A stretch of 64,000 bases of DNA, taken from assembly GCA_015847255.1 (NCBI GenBank), contig JADLZK010011568.1, positions 248,001 through 312,000 on the forward strand, read 5' to 3'. Position 1 is the stretch's first letter. Each line of letters begins with the position of its first letter. The position numbers were made by a program, and so were the translations under genes. The notes below the pieces were generated by a model. That model saw only the letters and a program-made list of their open reading frames with translations, searched no databases and was not told the DNA's origin. Source of the DNA: Hyparrhenia diplandra (taxonomy: Eukaryota > Streptophyta > Magnoliopsida > Poales > Poaceae). This document shows, in pieces, positions 11,958 to 23,114 of this stretch.

Positions 11958-12290
11958 CTGTGTCTCTGTGCCATGCGTGGCCACAAGTGATGCCGGTGCG
12001 GCGGCATAGTCGTTGGTCTCTTGAGCCACAGCAGCAGGAATACAGAGCATCTCATCCAGAGGTGAAATCTGCCCGTGACCGAAATTCTCCGGCCCAGAGA
12101 ACCCCTCCGCGGGTGGCATCGACGACAGCCACAGCAAAGACGATGGTGGCGACTGGGATTCAGAGTGCAAGAACAGCGACCACAGCAAGTCTTCTCCTTG
12201 TTCCTGGTCGAAGGTCCCAGCCGCAGGGCAGCCGTAGTCCCCGCTGCGGCTGCAGTGGCCTCCAGATAGCTTATCGGTTGGCTCCTCCAT
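11958..12290 (-). CDS. BED copy 1, exon 1
   Basis: It opens at ATG 12290 (MEEPTDKLSGGH), with an acidic, Ser/Pro/Ala-rich stretch, the motif ISPLDEMLCIP and the end VATHGTETQ before a CAG|GT donor at 11958/11957. The same start, motif and donor occur at 26130, 62770 and 63748, which supports the start. Here the exon is 333 nt; the other copies leave one extra base, so this copy is out of phase with exon 2. Confidence 0.6.
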
Positions 12291-12396
12291 GGGGGTCTAA
12301 TGATGGACAGGGATCGGAGGATGTGGTGAGGGAGGAGGTCGACTGAGTATATTCAGTGGTTCACTTTCTAGTGAGCCGGCCGTGAGGGTAAAGCTA

Positions 12397-12403
12397 ATTT
12401 ATA
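12397..12403 (-). promoter_or_regulatory. TATA box of BED copy 1
   Basis: TATAAAT on the minus strand lies about 107 bases upstream of the ATG at 12290. The same TATAAAT with matching flanks (GAGGGTA-AGCTAA side and a downstream CATTCT) occurs upstream of copy 2 at 26262-26268, so the promoter was duplicated with the gene. Similarity between the two upstream regions continues to about 12860 and 26560. Confidence 0.5.
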
Positions 12404-13233
12404 GAAGAATGCGCATGACGATTGAAGCCCGATAGAGTAGTCGCATCAGCAACTACACCTTCAGTTCGGGCTCTTTCCGATAAGCCCGGGGCGACGTGGA
12501 ACGTGGACGTTGTCGACATGGAGATGGTTGACATTTTTGATTGATACTAGGTCAGATAGGAAGCAGGCAAGCAAACCAAGTTAATTGGTTTGTTGACGCG
12601 TTTTTTCATTAAAGTAAGTTGACAAAGTCGTTTACACCGCCTGCTAACACAAGAACCATAAGCCATGTGGGGACCACACACGCTTGCCAAGCTAGCTATT
12701 CGACCACTTGGAATTCTTTGGTGCGACGTTTTTGGGATCACCATTTTATCATCCAGATTTCGCCTTCACACCTGCTCACACCACCGCCACCACTCGGGCT
12801 CTGCCTCTCGAATTCGGGCTCAACAATTTATAATTGGGACCACATATACATTGCCACCTTTCACAGTGGAAACTATATCTCTTTTCGAAAGATACTCCCT
12901 ACAAACACTTACATATACACACCTATATAGATAACCATCCTACACCATGAACATGGTACTATAGAACACTAAGCTCGATCCGTAAATCTAAAGATTGACA
13001 TCATAAGTACCTCATTGTCGACTGTCAAAGCATCTACAACATCTCACCAATAATACATCCCTGTATGTTGATATTGGTGATCACCAATATATACTACTTT
13101 TATGAAATATTGGGGGACATGGTCTAGCAGATCACCAATAATCTTCTGCAATATATGTGACCCACCTGTCAGCAATCATTTAATTATTTTCATTTTCTTC
13201 TTTCCCCTCGGTTCTATCTCTCCCACAGCGCCG

Positions 13234-13287
13234 CTCGTACCTGCACACCGCAGCCTCTACCTCGTACCTGCACACCGCAGCCTCTAC
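13234..13287. repeat. 27-bp tandem repeat, two copies
   Basis: Two adjacent copies of a 27-base unit (13234-13260 and 13261-13287), beginning CTCGTACCTGCACACCGCAG, lie within otherwise non-coding DNA. The rest of 12.9-13.3 kb holds no gene that I can see. Confidence 0.8.
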
Positions 13288-13309
13288 CGCGCGCCTGTTG
13301 CTCCCTACC

Positions 13310-14220
13310 ATAGCTCAGAACAGAGGATAAATCACAGTTGCATGTGTGTAGCGTGCATTAGAAAATGAGTAGCACATAGGTTGCAAAAGGGAGTTGTGAG
13401 GATCAGCAATCAGATATATAGGGAATAAGAGGTCTGTCTCAGTTTACACGGGTTTCTCCGTATGTAGGGTGGTGAAAGCGTTGTGAGCAAAGCGTTGGTT
13501 TCTAAACTCTACATACTTGTCTAAACTCGACTTCGTATGTAGGGTGGTGAAAGCGTTGGATTCTTCAGTGATTCAAGTATATATAGGGAATAAGAGGTCT
13601 GTCTCAGTTAAGTTTTATTGCTTTGTGGACCAAATATGAAGTCAGAATATATCTTGCAGTATTTCTGAGCATTTTAGGTTCAAAGTATTTGATCTGCTGC
13701 ATACGAGTTATGCAAGGATTGGTCCCCTATCCGTCTGTGCGTCCTTGGCCCCTCAAGTTTCCCTCGGCACCCTCCCGTGCGGCGCCGACCTGACCGGAGG
13801 CTTCACGTTGCTGTGGGTGGGGTCGAGGACGACCCCCGTGGGCGTGGGCGTGGGCGTGACTCTGTTAATTGACTTTACAAGAGGTAGTCATTTTAAAATG
13901 TCCGTTTCTGAAAATGTCTATGAACAGAGGAGGACAATGCAAGTATCCACATCTAGAAATGAATTAGTAGCTACTATCCTTCGAAGGGTCATAACTTCAT
14001 TGTATCAACTTAGATGGAGCCAAACAGTTTAAACTGGCTATTATAATACGATGAGCTATTATAACAGAGGACAATCGCATGAGCTATTATAACACGATGT
14101 ACAAATTGGTGATTGATAGTTTTTTTATTTGAAATTATTTAGAGTCTAAAATTTATTTTAAGCTTTTTTATAAATGAGAGATGTTCCTAGATCTAAACTA
14201 GTTTAAGTTCATCTTAATTT
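13310..14220 (+). pseudogene. F-box gene fragment 1, internally deleted (block B)
   Basis: The upstream part (13310-13390, 13530-13720) matches the region before the F-box gene at 44870-45440, including 'tagggtggtgaaagcgttgg' and 'gagttatgcaag'. The sequence then jumps, at a CTCCCGT shared by both partners, from the 5' untranslated leader straight into the C-terminal F-box-associated part. There it reads CGADLTGGFTLLWVG, against CRADASGGFTSLLVF in the 45-kb gene. The F-box itself is absent. The remnant cannot encode an F-box protein. Confidence 0.6.
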
Positions 14221-14700
14221 TTTTAGAGAAAAGGGTCACCCCCGCTTTTGCATTATCAAAAGCCACAAACGTTTACAGTCTTGGTGTATTGGCGCACCCG
14301 CCCAAATGAAGCAAAAAAGTATAAGCTAAAGCTTTAAACTGAAACGGCCACATGGCCAGCATGCCTCTCCATCAGGCCATTGTTCAGACCCTCAAAGGTC
14401 ACTCTGGGTATCAGTTATTGAAGCCGAAGGCAGAACATCCAATCGCTCCAACTCTGATGATGAAGCCATTGTCTCGGACGTCCACTATCTGCGGCATTGA
14501 TTTTGCTTTGTTTTCCAAACGCTGGACGAAGTCTTGTACTCGGAGCTTGTCTTCCTCTTTGAACAACGCCTCCCATCTTCTAAGCATCCTTGCAATCCTG
14601 AGCCACACATCCTTCATTCCTGTCCAAGCCTTCCCCTGAAAACAAACTTCATTTCTTAGTTTCCATAAGGACCACATAACAGCAGAAGAAATTGCATTGG
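14215..14700 (-). mobile_element. LINE (non-LTR retrotransposon) 3' fragment
   Basis: On the minus strand an open frame from 14677 begins MWSLWKLRNEVCFQGKAW and continues with IARMLRRWEALF, the pattern of the region downstream of the reverse transcriptase in plant L1-like LINEs. The 3' end reaches a short A/T tract at about 14220. It is a 5'-truncated copy, which is usual for LINEs. It lies exactly where fragment 1 ends and the next repeat begins. Confidence 0.6.
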
Positions 14701-14769
14701 TTACAATATGACGTTTCTGTACTACTCATAAACTCCCAATGGACTCAAAATTATTTCCCAAGTTGAGGC

Positions 14770-15430
14770 CTGTTATTTCATTGAAATCAGCAGTCAAATA
14801 AGTATGTAGGGTGGTGAAAGCGTTGGTTTCTTCAGTGATTCAAGTATATATAGGGAATAAGAGGTCTGTCTCAGTTAAGTTTTATTGCCTTGTGGACCAA
14901 ATATGAAGTCAGAATATATCTTGCAGTACTGAGCATTTTAGGTTCAAAGTATTTGATCTGCATACGAGTTATGCAAGCATTGGTCTCCCTGTCCGTCTGT
15001 GCGTCCTTGGCCCTCAAGTTTCCCTCGGCACCCTCCCGTGCCGCTCCGACCTGACCGGCGGCTTCACATACGTTGCTGCGGGTGGGGGACGAGGACGACC
15101 CCACGCGGGCATGGGCGTGTCTCTGCTAATTGTCTATTACAAGAGGTAGCCATTTTAAAATGTCCGTTTCTGAAAAATGACTATGAACACAGAGGAGGAC
15201 AATGCAAGTATATCTACATCTAGAAATGAATTAGTAGCGACGATCCTGTAAAGGGTCGTAACTTCATTGTATGAACTTTGATGGAGCCAAACTTAAACTT
15301 TATTATAACACGATGTATAAATTTTTTATTGATAGTTTTTATTTGAAATTATTTAAAAAATTTGTTGTAAGTTTTTATAAATGAGAGATGTTCCTAGATC
15401 TAGACTAGTTTAAGTTCATCTTAATTAATG
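14770..15430 (+). pseudogene. F-box gene fragment 2, internally deleted (block B)
   Basis: This is a second copy of the deleted F-box structure, offset about 1.27 kb from fragment 1. It has the same leader, the same CTCCCGT junction into CRSDLTGGFT, and the same AT-rich tail ending 'gtttaagttcatcttaatt'. Since both share the deletion junction, the deletion came first and the tandem duplication second. It has no F-box and no long open frame. Confidence 0.6.
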
Positions 15431-15639
15431 TTGTCATGGATATGATGATAGGTTAATCCTGTTTGTTAAGCCATTGGAGGTAATTTAATAGCTCATGCGA
15501 TTAGCGTGAACTGAATGTTCGTTGTTGCCATTGATTCCTCGTACTTTCTATTTGTGTGTTTCTGTAGCACTGGGAGCAGTCTCTACATATGAGGGACCAG
15601 CCGGAGCCGGTGAGCCAAGGCCAACCACGAGACTCACGG

Positions 15640-15770
15640 ACACAGGCGGCTGCGACAGCGACATCCCGGGGCACGGAAAGCGCGTGCACGGTGCCCGGGC
15701 ATGGTGCGTAGGCTGCAAACAGTGTGCCAGTGACATGTTCCAAGCAATGCTTTTCTTGATGCCACCTTCA
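15640..15770. repeat. Segment S copy B
   Basis: The stretch ending 'ggtgcgtaggctgcaaacag' and 'gccagtgacatgttccaagc' recurs at about 56270-56390 (segment S copy C). In both places it lies left of the BED copy. A run of about 20 T follows at 15798. I see no coding function. Confidence 0.55.
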
Positions 15771-15854
15771 ACTTTAACCAATCTACACAGGGCTGTATTT
15801 TTTTTTTTTTTTTTTTTGTGTGTGCTTTCGTATGCAATTTGATCAAGAATTGAT

Positions 15855-16440
15855 AAATAGAGAGGTGTCCACACTTCTTGTGTGTGTCCGACCATTTACA
15901 GGGTCATGAACTGAGTCAAATCTTTGTGGAATTTGGCTGGCTTTCAGACCGAAATTGAAAGCCCCCAATACAATCTTTACCGACATCAAGCTCTTTGAAT
16001 TCCCGCATGCATAACATGTTGGAAGCTAGCTTAGTTACTTAACGAGATTTGGAGAACGGGGCATATGGCAGCGCCCCCAAGTCACTCAGGACTTTGTCAA
16101 ATTCTGAATCTGAAGATTAAAATTAAAATCAGTTTGAAAGCCACTCAAGACATGGGTCCAAAGTTCATTGAGCATGCGGCCCAAATGATTAAGCGAGGAC
16201 ATAAAACGTGGGCCGACGACGTGTCGCTTTTCCCCAGTCGATCCCCTCCCATCCAATTTGAAATTCAAATTGCAGAGTGAGGAGGGAAAGCAGGCCAGTG
16301 AGAGCTCAAACCGCCACGACAGAGTGGACCTGGAGGTCGTCAAGGCGTTGGCTGCCGTCGACGACGTTCTGCTCATCGAGATATACGACATAATTTTATC
16401 TAAGAATGTTACTAGCAGCAGCAAAGCTATTGTGCTATGG
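15855..16440 (+). repeat. Segment R1 copy B
   Basis: This is the duplicate of 4150-4825. It keeps the upstream part ('gaaattgaaagcc', 'ctttaccgacatcaagctct', 'gtgtcgcttttcccc') and then a short open stretch VDLEVVKALAAVDDVLLIE. It lacks most of the GC-rich middle found in copy A. From 16440 to about 17900 I see no gene. Confidence 0.55.
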
Positions 16441-17054
16441 AATAAGCAGAACTACAAATCTGCAAGTGGCACAGTTCCTTTAGATATAAAGTGAAGGTTA
16501 TTGCATCAAGATCACAAACTATTTGTTCACAATAAGCAGGTGTTGAGGTACGTTAGGAATACATCATTTTTTTCCAACCTAACAAGTTCTAAAATAGGAT
16601 GTTTTTGACAAATCCAATTAGTGCACAATCAAGTTATGATGATATAATCCATAATTTAGAAATAAGCATAAAAATGAACCCACAATGGACAAAGAGAAGT
16701 ATCACCACGGCTGCTCCATCTTGATCTCTGAAACACATAAAAGAACTTGTGATAGAATTGACCAAGGAAGATTGCACAAAAAAGATTCCACAGCATAGCA
16801 AAGAAAGTGCAGCAGGCCCATTGTATCAGCATAGCAAAAACAGATCATCATGGACCCTAGTGTCAGTTTTAAAGATACATACCATTCTGGTAGATAATTG
16901 GAGCCATCAAGCGCTCTAGACCACTGCTTTTTTTATCAAGATTTAGAACATGAAGCTGCCAGAACTGTACAAAAATAACAGCCTTCACTGCCAGATCAAT
17001 AAAGAAATAAGCCAGCAGAGTACAGATTGTATATACATAAAAGTAATCGTAGAT

Positions 17055-17290
17055 GTTTGGGTACCTGGACTATAATCACTAGAAGTTTAATCTTAATCCA
17101 TCCAAACAAGTGAACTAATGGGTGAAGTAATTTTTAGTCCATACCTTAACTAACATCTCGCTCACTAGTAAGGGGAGCTGATGTGGACTAATAGCTACTA
17201 GTCCATGTATCCAAACAGCACAGGACTAGACATTAGTCACCTAACAATAGCAACTAGTTGACTAACAATTAGTCCTAGGTGATCCAAAAG
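17055..17290. mobile_element. MITE-like element with TTTGG..GGACTA ends
   Basis: The left end GTTTGGGTACCTGGACTA and the right end TTAGTCCTAGGTGATCCAAA are imperfect inverted repeats. The interior repeats 'ctagtcc' and 'tagtta' motifs. No target duplication could be fixed and there is no coding content. Confidence 0.4.
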
Positions 17291-17924
17291 TAACCATATG
17301 TACTTGAGTAATTTCAGATTCACATGTGCACAAGTATTAAATTGTTGGATAGAACAAACTATCACAACTTGAGTCCTCAACAGCTTTCTTGCAGTTCTCT
17401 TTGTCCTCAGGCGGTGCCTTGCTGCACGATTTAACCTCACCACTAGTTCCGTGGCTTACAGAAGGAAAAAAACAGATGCAGCTGAAGACATCCTACAAAC
17501 AGAATAGCACAAGTTATGAATTATCAGTACTGCACAGCCGCACAGGGCACAAGAACATTCATGTATAGGCGTATAGTACAGAATTAAGCCATTGCCACGG
17601 AACAATAGGTGACAAAAATCTTATAACTGTGTACTTGCTTCATATTCAAACTTTCAGAATCAAGAACATAAGTCCTAGACTGCTAGATCTAAACTTTTTT
17701 CTGAAAAAAAAAAACTAAAAAATTCTATCGTTTACAAGAGCACGTCGTATTTATTTCTAGAGAGAAAAACAACACTAGCCTACTAGTACGCACATGCTAG
17801 ACAATAATCCAATATATGAGTTGATTTCTAAAGAAAAGAATGGAACGCTAGTACTAGTACGCACTGCACAGTATGTACATGCTGGAGTATAAATCAATAC
17901 GAGTATATGGAAGATGAAACTTAC

Positions 17925-18252
17925 TTAAATTGATTGTGCCACAGATGCAGACGTCTCACTTTGGAGTCTGGAGTAGACAGCGGAGGTAGAGAGGAGCTCG
18001 ACCTGGATGGAGAACAGGGGAACCAACGACACCGGCAGCCACGGCCTTGACGGCGTCGGCCGCAAGAGCGAAGGGCGCGGCTCCACGGACGCAGCGGCCG
18101 CAAGAGCGACGGGTACAGCGGCCGCAAGAGCGACGGGCATGGCTGGACGCAGCAGCCGCAGGAGCGACGGCGCAGCTGCTCCACGGGACAGTGTGTGCAG
18201 GGGATTTGGATATTGCGGCGGCGGGGAACTGGTTTGGGGATAGAAAGGCCAA
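17925..18252 (-). other. GC-rich open region, possible first exon
   Basis: A minus-strand frame opens at ATG 18252 (MAFLSPNQFPAAAISKSP) and runs about 98 residues of Ala/Arg/Ser-rich sequence, including a short repeat reading RRSCGRC twice. Overlapping frames on both strands are also open, as happens in GC-rich DNA. It could be the first exon of a minus-strand gene. No domain or downstream exon supports this. Confidence 0.25.
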
Positions 18253-18310
18253 ACCCTAACAGGTTGTCTTTTATACGGGGTCAAAATTAACTGGGCCAAG
18301 CTGCCAAAGC

Positions 18311-18375
18311 GCGCGCGATGAGGCCCGAAATTTCCATTCTGCCGCCCAAATGCGCGCGATGAGGCCCGAAATCCC
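18311..18375. repeat. Short direct repeat
   Basis: The 20-base string GCGCGCGATGAGGCCCGAAA occurs twice about 41 bases apart. Between 18.4 and 19.55 kb there are T-rich tracts and a second direct repeat (CTGCGTAGAGATGGGCTTTG, near 19028 and 19118) but no gene. Confidence 0.7.
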
Positions 18376-19559
18376 TTTTAGTTTTCCTTTACTGCAACGT
18401 CAACCTAACTTTAACCTTAGATATGTGCGATCATTTGTGCGGGTCAGATGGATGGCCCTTCTGTTTTTTTTGAGTGGGTAATTGTTCAGGCGCCCCAAGT
18501 GGTTTCTTTTTTTTTTTGTTTTGTTTTCAATGTTTTCATTACTTTTTTTTTTTTTTTTTGAGGAAAACAAGGGAAGGAGGTGGCATTGAGTGGGGCTGCA
18601 AGCCGCCCACCAGAAATTACCCGCGAGACATAAAAAGATTAGCTTTCATTTTCTCTAAATTTATTTAAACATCAAATCTATTTTGTTAAGCCAAACAAGT
18701 TCGAAATGCCTTTTAAACATTTTTTAACACTAAATGTTGAAAATAGAGTTTTGAAATTCCTTCCAAAGATTATATACTTCCACAAATTATATATTATATG
18801 GTAATTCCCGCCAATCCAAGTTGGACATGGTTGTGACAAGTTGTTTTTAAAAATATAACTTTGACCAAAATAACAAATTTAGATAATGACGAGTTCAACA
18901 AAATTGATATTCATGACTTTTCTATTTGAATCTGTTTAGAATCTCAAATACTAATTAGAAGGTTGCATGTTTTTGAAATTCAAACTTTGACTTGGTGGGC
19001 TGATGGGCTGATGTATGTTATTGGGCTACTGCGTAGAGATGGGCTTTGGCCCAGGAAATTGAGAGGGAGGGAGGGGAGGTGAATCTGGGCCGGCCCAGAG
19101 AAGAAGTGGAGGTGAATCTGCGTAGAGATGGGCTTTGTGCTTGTAAATTTTGAATTTTTTTAGGGAATTTTGAAACTTTTTTTTTTGGAAATAGAGCTTT
19201 GGAACTCTATTTTTAGATAAAATTTTAAATACTTTCTTTTATAAATAGAGGCAGACCGATGACGTACATATTTGTATATAAAAAAGGTAAATGCGCGACA
19301 CATAACACAAAATGTTATCTAGCCTATTGGTGAGGAGGGCTTTTTTTCTCGTTAAAGGGGCACGATCGAGAACCTTTGTAGCCTCTTTTTTTTTTAGTTT
19401 TTCTCTTTTTGTTTTTGTCTTATTTCGTATTATTGTTTTTACATTGCAAAGTAAGTTCAAATGAAACAAATCATAAAAAAAAAAGGTTATACAATACATG
19501 GATATTTACAATCATTTTATTAGACGAGTTTGTTTGAACAATTAAAAATTAAATTTCAA

Positions 19560-19825
19560 GTTATGAGAATTCCAAAAAAGGACATGTCACCATGACTTCC
19601 ATCGTCACTAGGGGACTCACCATCCATGTCACCATATACTCCTCCTCGTGATGTTTATTCAAAAGCGCCATAGATAAGTATGGAGGCGACAAATGGTTGA
19701 AGTCGTCATAGAGTTAGCACCTAATTTTCAAACCGGCCATAAGGTCGCCATAGATTTAGTATGCGATGACATATTCAAAAACCGTCACCAGGAAACCGTC
19801 ATGTATCAACACATTTCTAGTAGTG
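19560..19825 (-). mobile_element. CACTA transposon terminus abutting BED copy 2
   Basis: Read on the minus strand, the terminus is CACTACTAGAAA (19825-19814), the CACTA-superfamily end. It is followed by subterminal motifs such as GACGGTTT, GGTGACGG and short GTCACCAT and GCCATAGAT repeats. BED exon 6 homology begins immediately to its right at 19826. I did not find the opposite end, so the element may be truncated or rearranged. Confidence 0.6.
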
Positions 19826-21047
19826 CTAGCGAATTCTTTCCTGAATCCTAACCCCCAAAGGACATAGTGCATAAATTTCCAGGGATGTACGCACCCAGCT
19901 GGTGCGTACATGTCATCCCAATCAGTAGTCATCACTGTCACGCACCCTTACCGGTATTGGTTCCTACCAAGACTCGATCCTTATACGGCCGGTTCTCGCT
20001 GACGTGCATCCAAGCTGCTGACGAGTGCACGTGAGCTATTTTAATATCCCTGCACGTTTTGCTGGAAATAAATTTCAATCTGAAGCCGTCGTGAGTACTT
20101 TGAGTAGTCGATGAGCGCCACGAGATATCAGAGAGTCGGATAACGAGGTCCAGCCATGGGTTCCGCCACTCATCTTGGGTTAAAAAGTGGAACCACGCTC
20201 TGCAGAAGTGATGCATGACCGATCACGCATTATTATCATCATCAAAAGTAGAATTAGGTAGCCTTCGAATATGCTACTCTTGTGTCACGACAGTATTAGG
20301 ACTTTTTAGCAAAAAAAAAAAAAATGAAATCATAACAGCAACGGTAAAAATGAGTGGCACTAGCAGAAAGAAAAGGGTTAATAATACGAATTTCACAAAA
20401 AAAAAAATCATCCATTCATCCATTAGACTGCAATCATAATTGACAAAAATAGATATTGGACTTAAAGTACTCTTTTCAAAAGTACCCACCAATACGGTTA
20501 TGGAATTAGTCTAAATAGAAAAAAAGCGGCATGTGTGTGGTCGGCAGGTTGTCAACATGCTTCTAGGTAGATTTAAACCTCAGGTCAACCTAAAGCAAAG
20601 GTAATGAATCCAAAACTATATTTTTAAAGAGGATGGACCTAGATGACATAGCAAAAGGTAATGGACCTGTGATGCATTTTTCTCTTATAAAAATTATCCA
20701 AAGTAACACTCTAAATCTAAATATAAATTACCTTACTTCATCATTGCTATTAAAACAAATATAAATAAAAGCACCACTATTCTATATCTAAACAATCTAA
20801 CTCCTTCATCATTAGAAATTAAATTACCCTAAAGTCTTACATGTATATCTGTATGACCTTGTTAATATAAAAAAATGATGTGTGCCATCATGCAGATTAT
20901 GTATACGTGCATGCAAGAAGTAATAAGTTATATTAGTTTCCATGTCAAAATAGCTGAAGGAAAGGTTTCGACTAAATAAATAAACACATTGACCTAACGC
21001 AGGGGGGGGTGGAAGCTATGAATAATATGGAAAAGCAAATAAAGTAT

Positions 21048-21198
21048 CTATTTGTTCCAAATTATGAGTTGTCTTCATTATTTTAATACATCCATTTTGT
21101 TATGCACCTAGATATTATAATAATATGTGTACATACATAGCAAAATAGATGAACTAAAAAAAAAGTCAAAGCAACTTATAATTTATGATGGAGGAAGT
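21048..21198. mobile_element. Stowaway-like MITE, diverged
   Basis: The left side 'tgttccaaattatgagttg' and the right side 'caacttataatttatgatgg' and 'aggaagta' are inverted. A centre with 'tagcaaaatagatga' is typical of this family in grasses (compare 52744-52895). It lies in the intron 5 side of BED copy 2. Confidence 0.5.
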
Positions 21199-21266
21199 AA
21201 TTAGTAAGTAAATCAAGAAGGTAAAGGTAATAAAATATCTATATGAGTATGGATGGAAAACACTAA

Positions 21267-21407
21267 GGCCTTGTTTAGATGCATGTGTATTCAGTTTAAT
21301 CCAAGTGTGTTGGAGTGAATTGACATGAAACTTATTAGTTTAAATACACGTCAATCCACTCTACCACTTGTGGATTTAGATGAATACATGCACATCTAAA
21401 CAAGATC
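21267..21407. mobile_element. Tourist-like MITE in BED copy 2
   Basis: Inverted ends are GGCCTTGTTTAGATG and GATCTTGTTTAGATG (read inward), flanked by TAA (21264-21266) and TGA (21408-21410), close to the 3-bp target of PIF/Harbinger MITEs. Copies 1 (6706) and 3 (58461) read straight through 'gaaaaaaactga', giving the empty site. Confidence 0.7.
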
Positions 21408-22517
21408 TGAGATGGGTATGGATACCTGGTCTATCGGTCCAAAGGCACGTCGTCCTTTGCAGCACGGCCTGCACCACAGATTGCACCACGAACGGATTGA
21501 TGCTATTGGTTCCTCGCGGTTGTCCATCGGTAGCGGATGCTGTTGCCGTGGAGACGGTACAACTACTACATTCACAGGAACACAATAAATGAAAGAGTTT
21601 GGATTTAATCCGACTTGGTTACCAAATGATCAATTATAGGCAAATAATTCTGACATATCCTTTCAAGCTTGTATAGATCGCAAATGAAAATTATTAGCAA
21701 GAACAAAAAAAAAAATGTGTTCTGAAGAACTACAAGCCCAAACCGGTAGTGGGATAAAATATCCTAAATGTGTGTACTTATTCAATTAAAAAGGCTAAAA
21801 AAACATTGAAACCAAACAATTCAAGCTGTTTTTTATAACAACTTGCTGAATGGGCAAAAGGAGTGTAACCCATCTACCATGCACCGGCCAAAACTAAACT
21901 AAAATCTTAAGTTGCTGAAGAAATTGGACATTACATATAGTTTCAGTACTCTCCTTGTGGAGATATCTCGAAACCACAAGGAAACCGGTTCAAAGTTATC
22001 TATCTTAATGGGCTACAATGCACCAAGCAACTAAATCAAAATGCAAGTCGGTCAGGAAACCACAAAATTTATTTTATATATATTTCACTAGCTAGCTAGA
22101 ACCTAAAAAACAACAAGCCTGGTTGACAAAATAAAGGAACACACAATTATTTGAAAAGATATGAAGCTGCCACACCAATATAGGCTTACTGAACCGCCAA
22201 CAACAGATCAGAAGTGTTATCATAGTCCAAGGGATTTACTTCACTTTTGAACTTGAATGCTAAACACTTAAACCACGAAACCACACCATGACCTTAAACA
22301 TAAGTGAAGTCCAAATCACCCATACATGGATTTCTAGTCCATTATTCCTGGCCTTGTGATTGATTTCGCATGACGATAAAAGAAGTTCAATCACCCCTGG
22401 ACTTGCTAGTCCATACCTCCCATACAGTTGAGAACAAGAAGACGATAAAGTGTAGTGCATGTCATAACTTGTATGGAAGCTGTTATACAAGAAAGGAACA
22501 GATAAAGGAAGCCTCAC

Positions 22518-22938
22518 CAGCGTTGGTACCTTGTGTGTCCGCCAGCAGTGCAGTGGCACCGTTGTTGTTGTCTGTCTTAATTGGTTCACTCTCACCACTG
22601 GAATTCTCAACAATTTCTTTAATCTGTAGTGCCTGAGAGGACCGTTGGGTTTCATTTGAAGCTCCAGAGAAAGCCGGAGGCAGGTGAGTGTTATTATGAT
22701 AAAATTCACAGCTCTCTAGATGACTTAACAACTCAATGGCTAAGGTGTATCTCATGACACTGTTGCAATATTGGCATATCACGGTCACGTCACCACAGGA
22801 TTTACAAGGTGACGTCCTCCAGAAGTGCTGCCAAAGTATTGATTGTCTGTGATTTTCTTCTTTCTTCAATTTACCCATATACCTGACAAATTGGTGTATC
22901 ATATCCATCCCCATAACGAAAAATTTGTTGGACCCATC
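22518..22938 (-). CDS. BED copy 2, exon 4: first BED-like finger
   Basis: This is the best-preserved exon 4. After CAG|GATGGG it reads SNKFFVMGMDMIHQFVRYMG, a basic KKEENHRQ, ILWQHFW, VICQYC and LLSHLESC. A Ser/Glu-rich tail (SSGESEPIKTD) and DTQGTNAG then lead to the GTGAGG donor. The last ligand of the finger is Cys rather than His, which is tolerable in zinc fingers. It is open over all 421 nt. Confidence 0.6.
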
Positions 22939-23114
22939 CTGAAAAAGGAGCAACCGTACCGTGCTTATTCTTAGTGAAATACATAGGAATATCGTTCAAT
23001 CAAGTTATTTTTAATTAAACCTAGGTTTGATCGTCCTCGGATGAAAAGGTACCACCAGCTCCACTAACCACGGAAGCATTGATGTTTACTTTGAATTTGC
23101 TAATAGTGGAGGCA

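Larger units (their letters stand above)
5244..12290 (-). pseudogene. BED copy 1: six-exon two-BED-finger gene, frame-disrupted
   Basis: Exons inferred from three-copy comparison and GT-AG sites: 1, 11958-12290; 2, 11362-11559; 3, 10861-11049; 4, 8964-9370; 5, 6771-6890; 6, 5244-5980. The product would have an acidic/Pro-rich N-terminus, a first BED-like finger in exon 4 (VWQHFW, CKYC, HLESRH), and in exon 6 a middle domain, a KRKRK cluster and a classical BED finger (ARCKHC, HIRSIHP). BED fingers bind DNA and occur in hAT transposases, in domesticated transcription factors and fused to NLRs. Breaks: exon 1 ends two bases out of phase against copies 2-4, exon 4 shifts near an A run, exon 5 contains a stop in the expected phase, and exon 6 shifts twice before the finger. 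Two insertions (7.7-8.65 kb, 9818-10062) lie in introns. Family is clear at the architecture level; function unknown. Confidence 0.6.

Noticed and set aside
14352..14639. Plus-strand open frame over the LINE fragment
   Set aside because: It is the antisense shadow of the LINE reading frame at 14411-14677.
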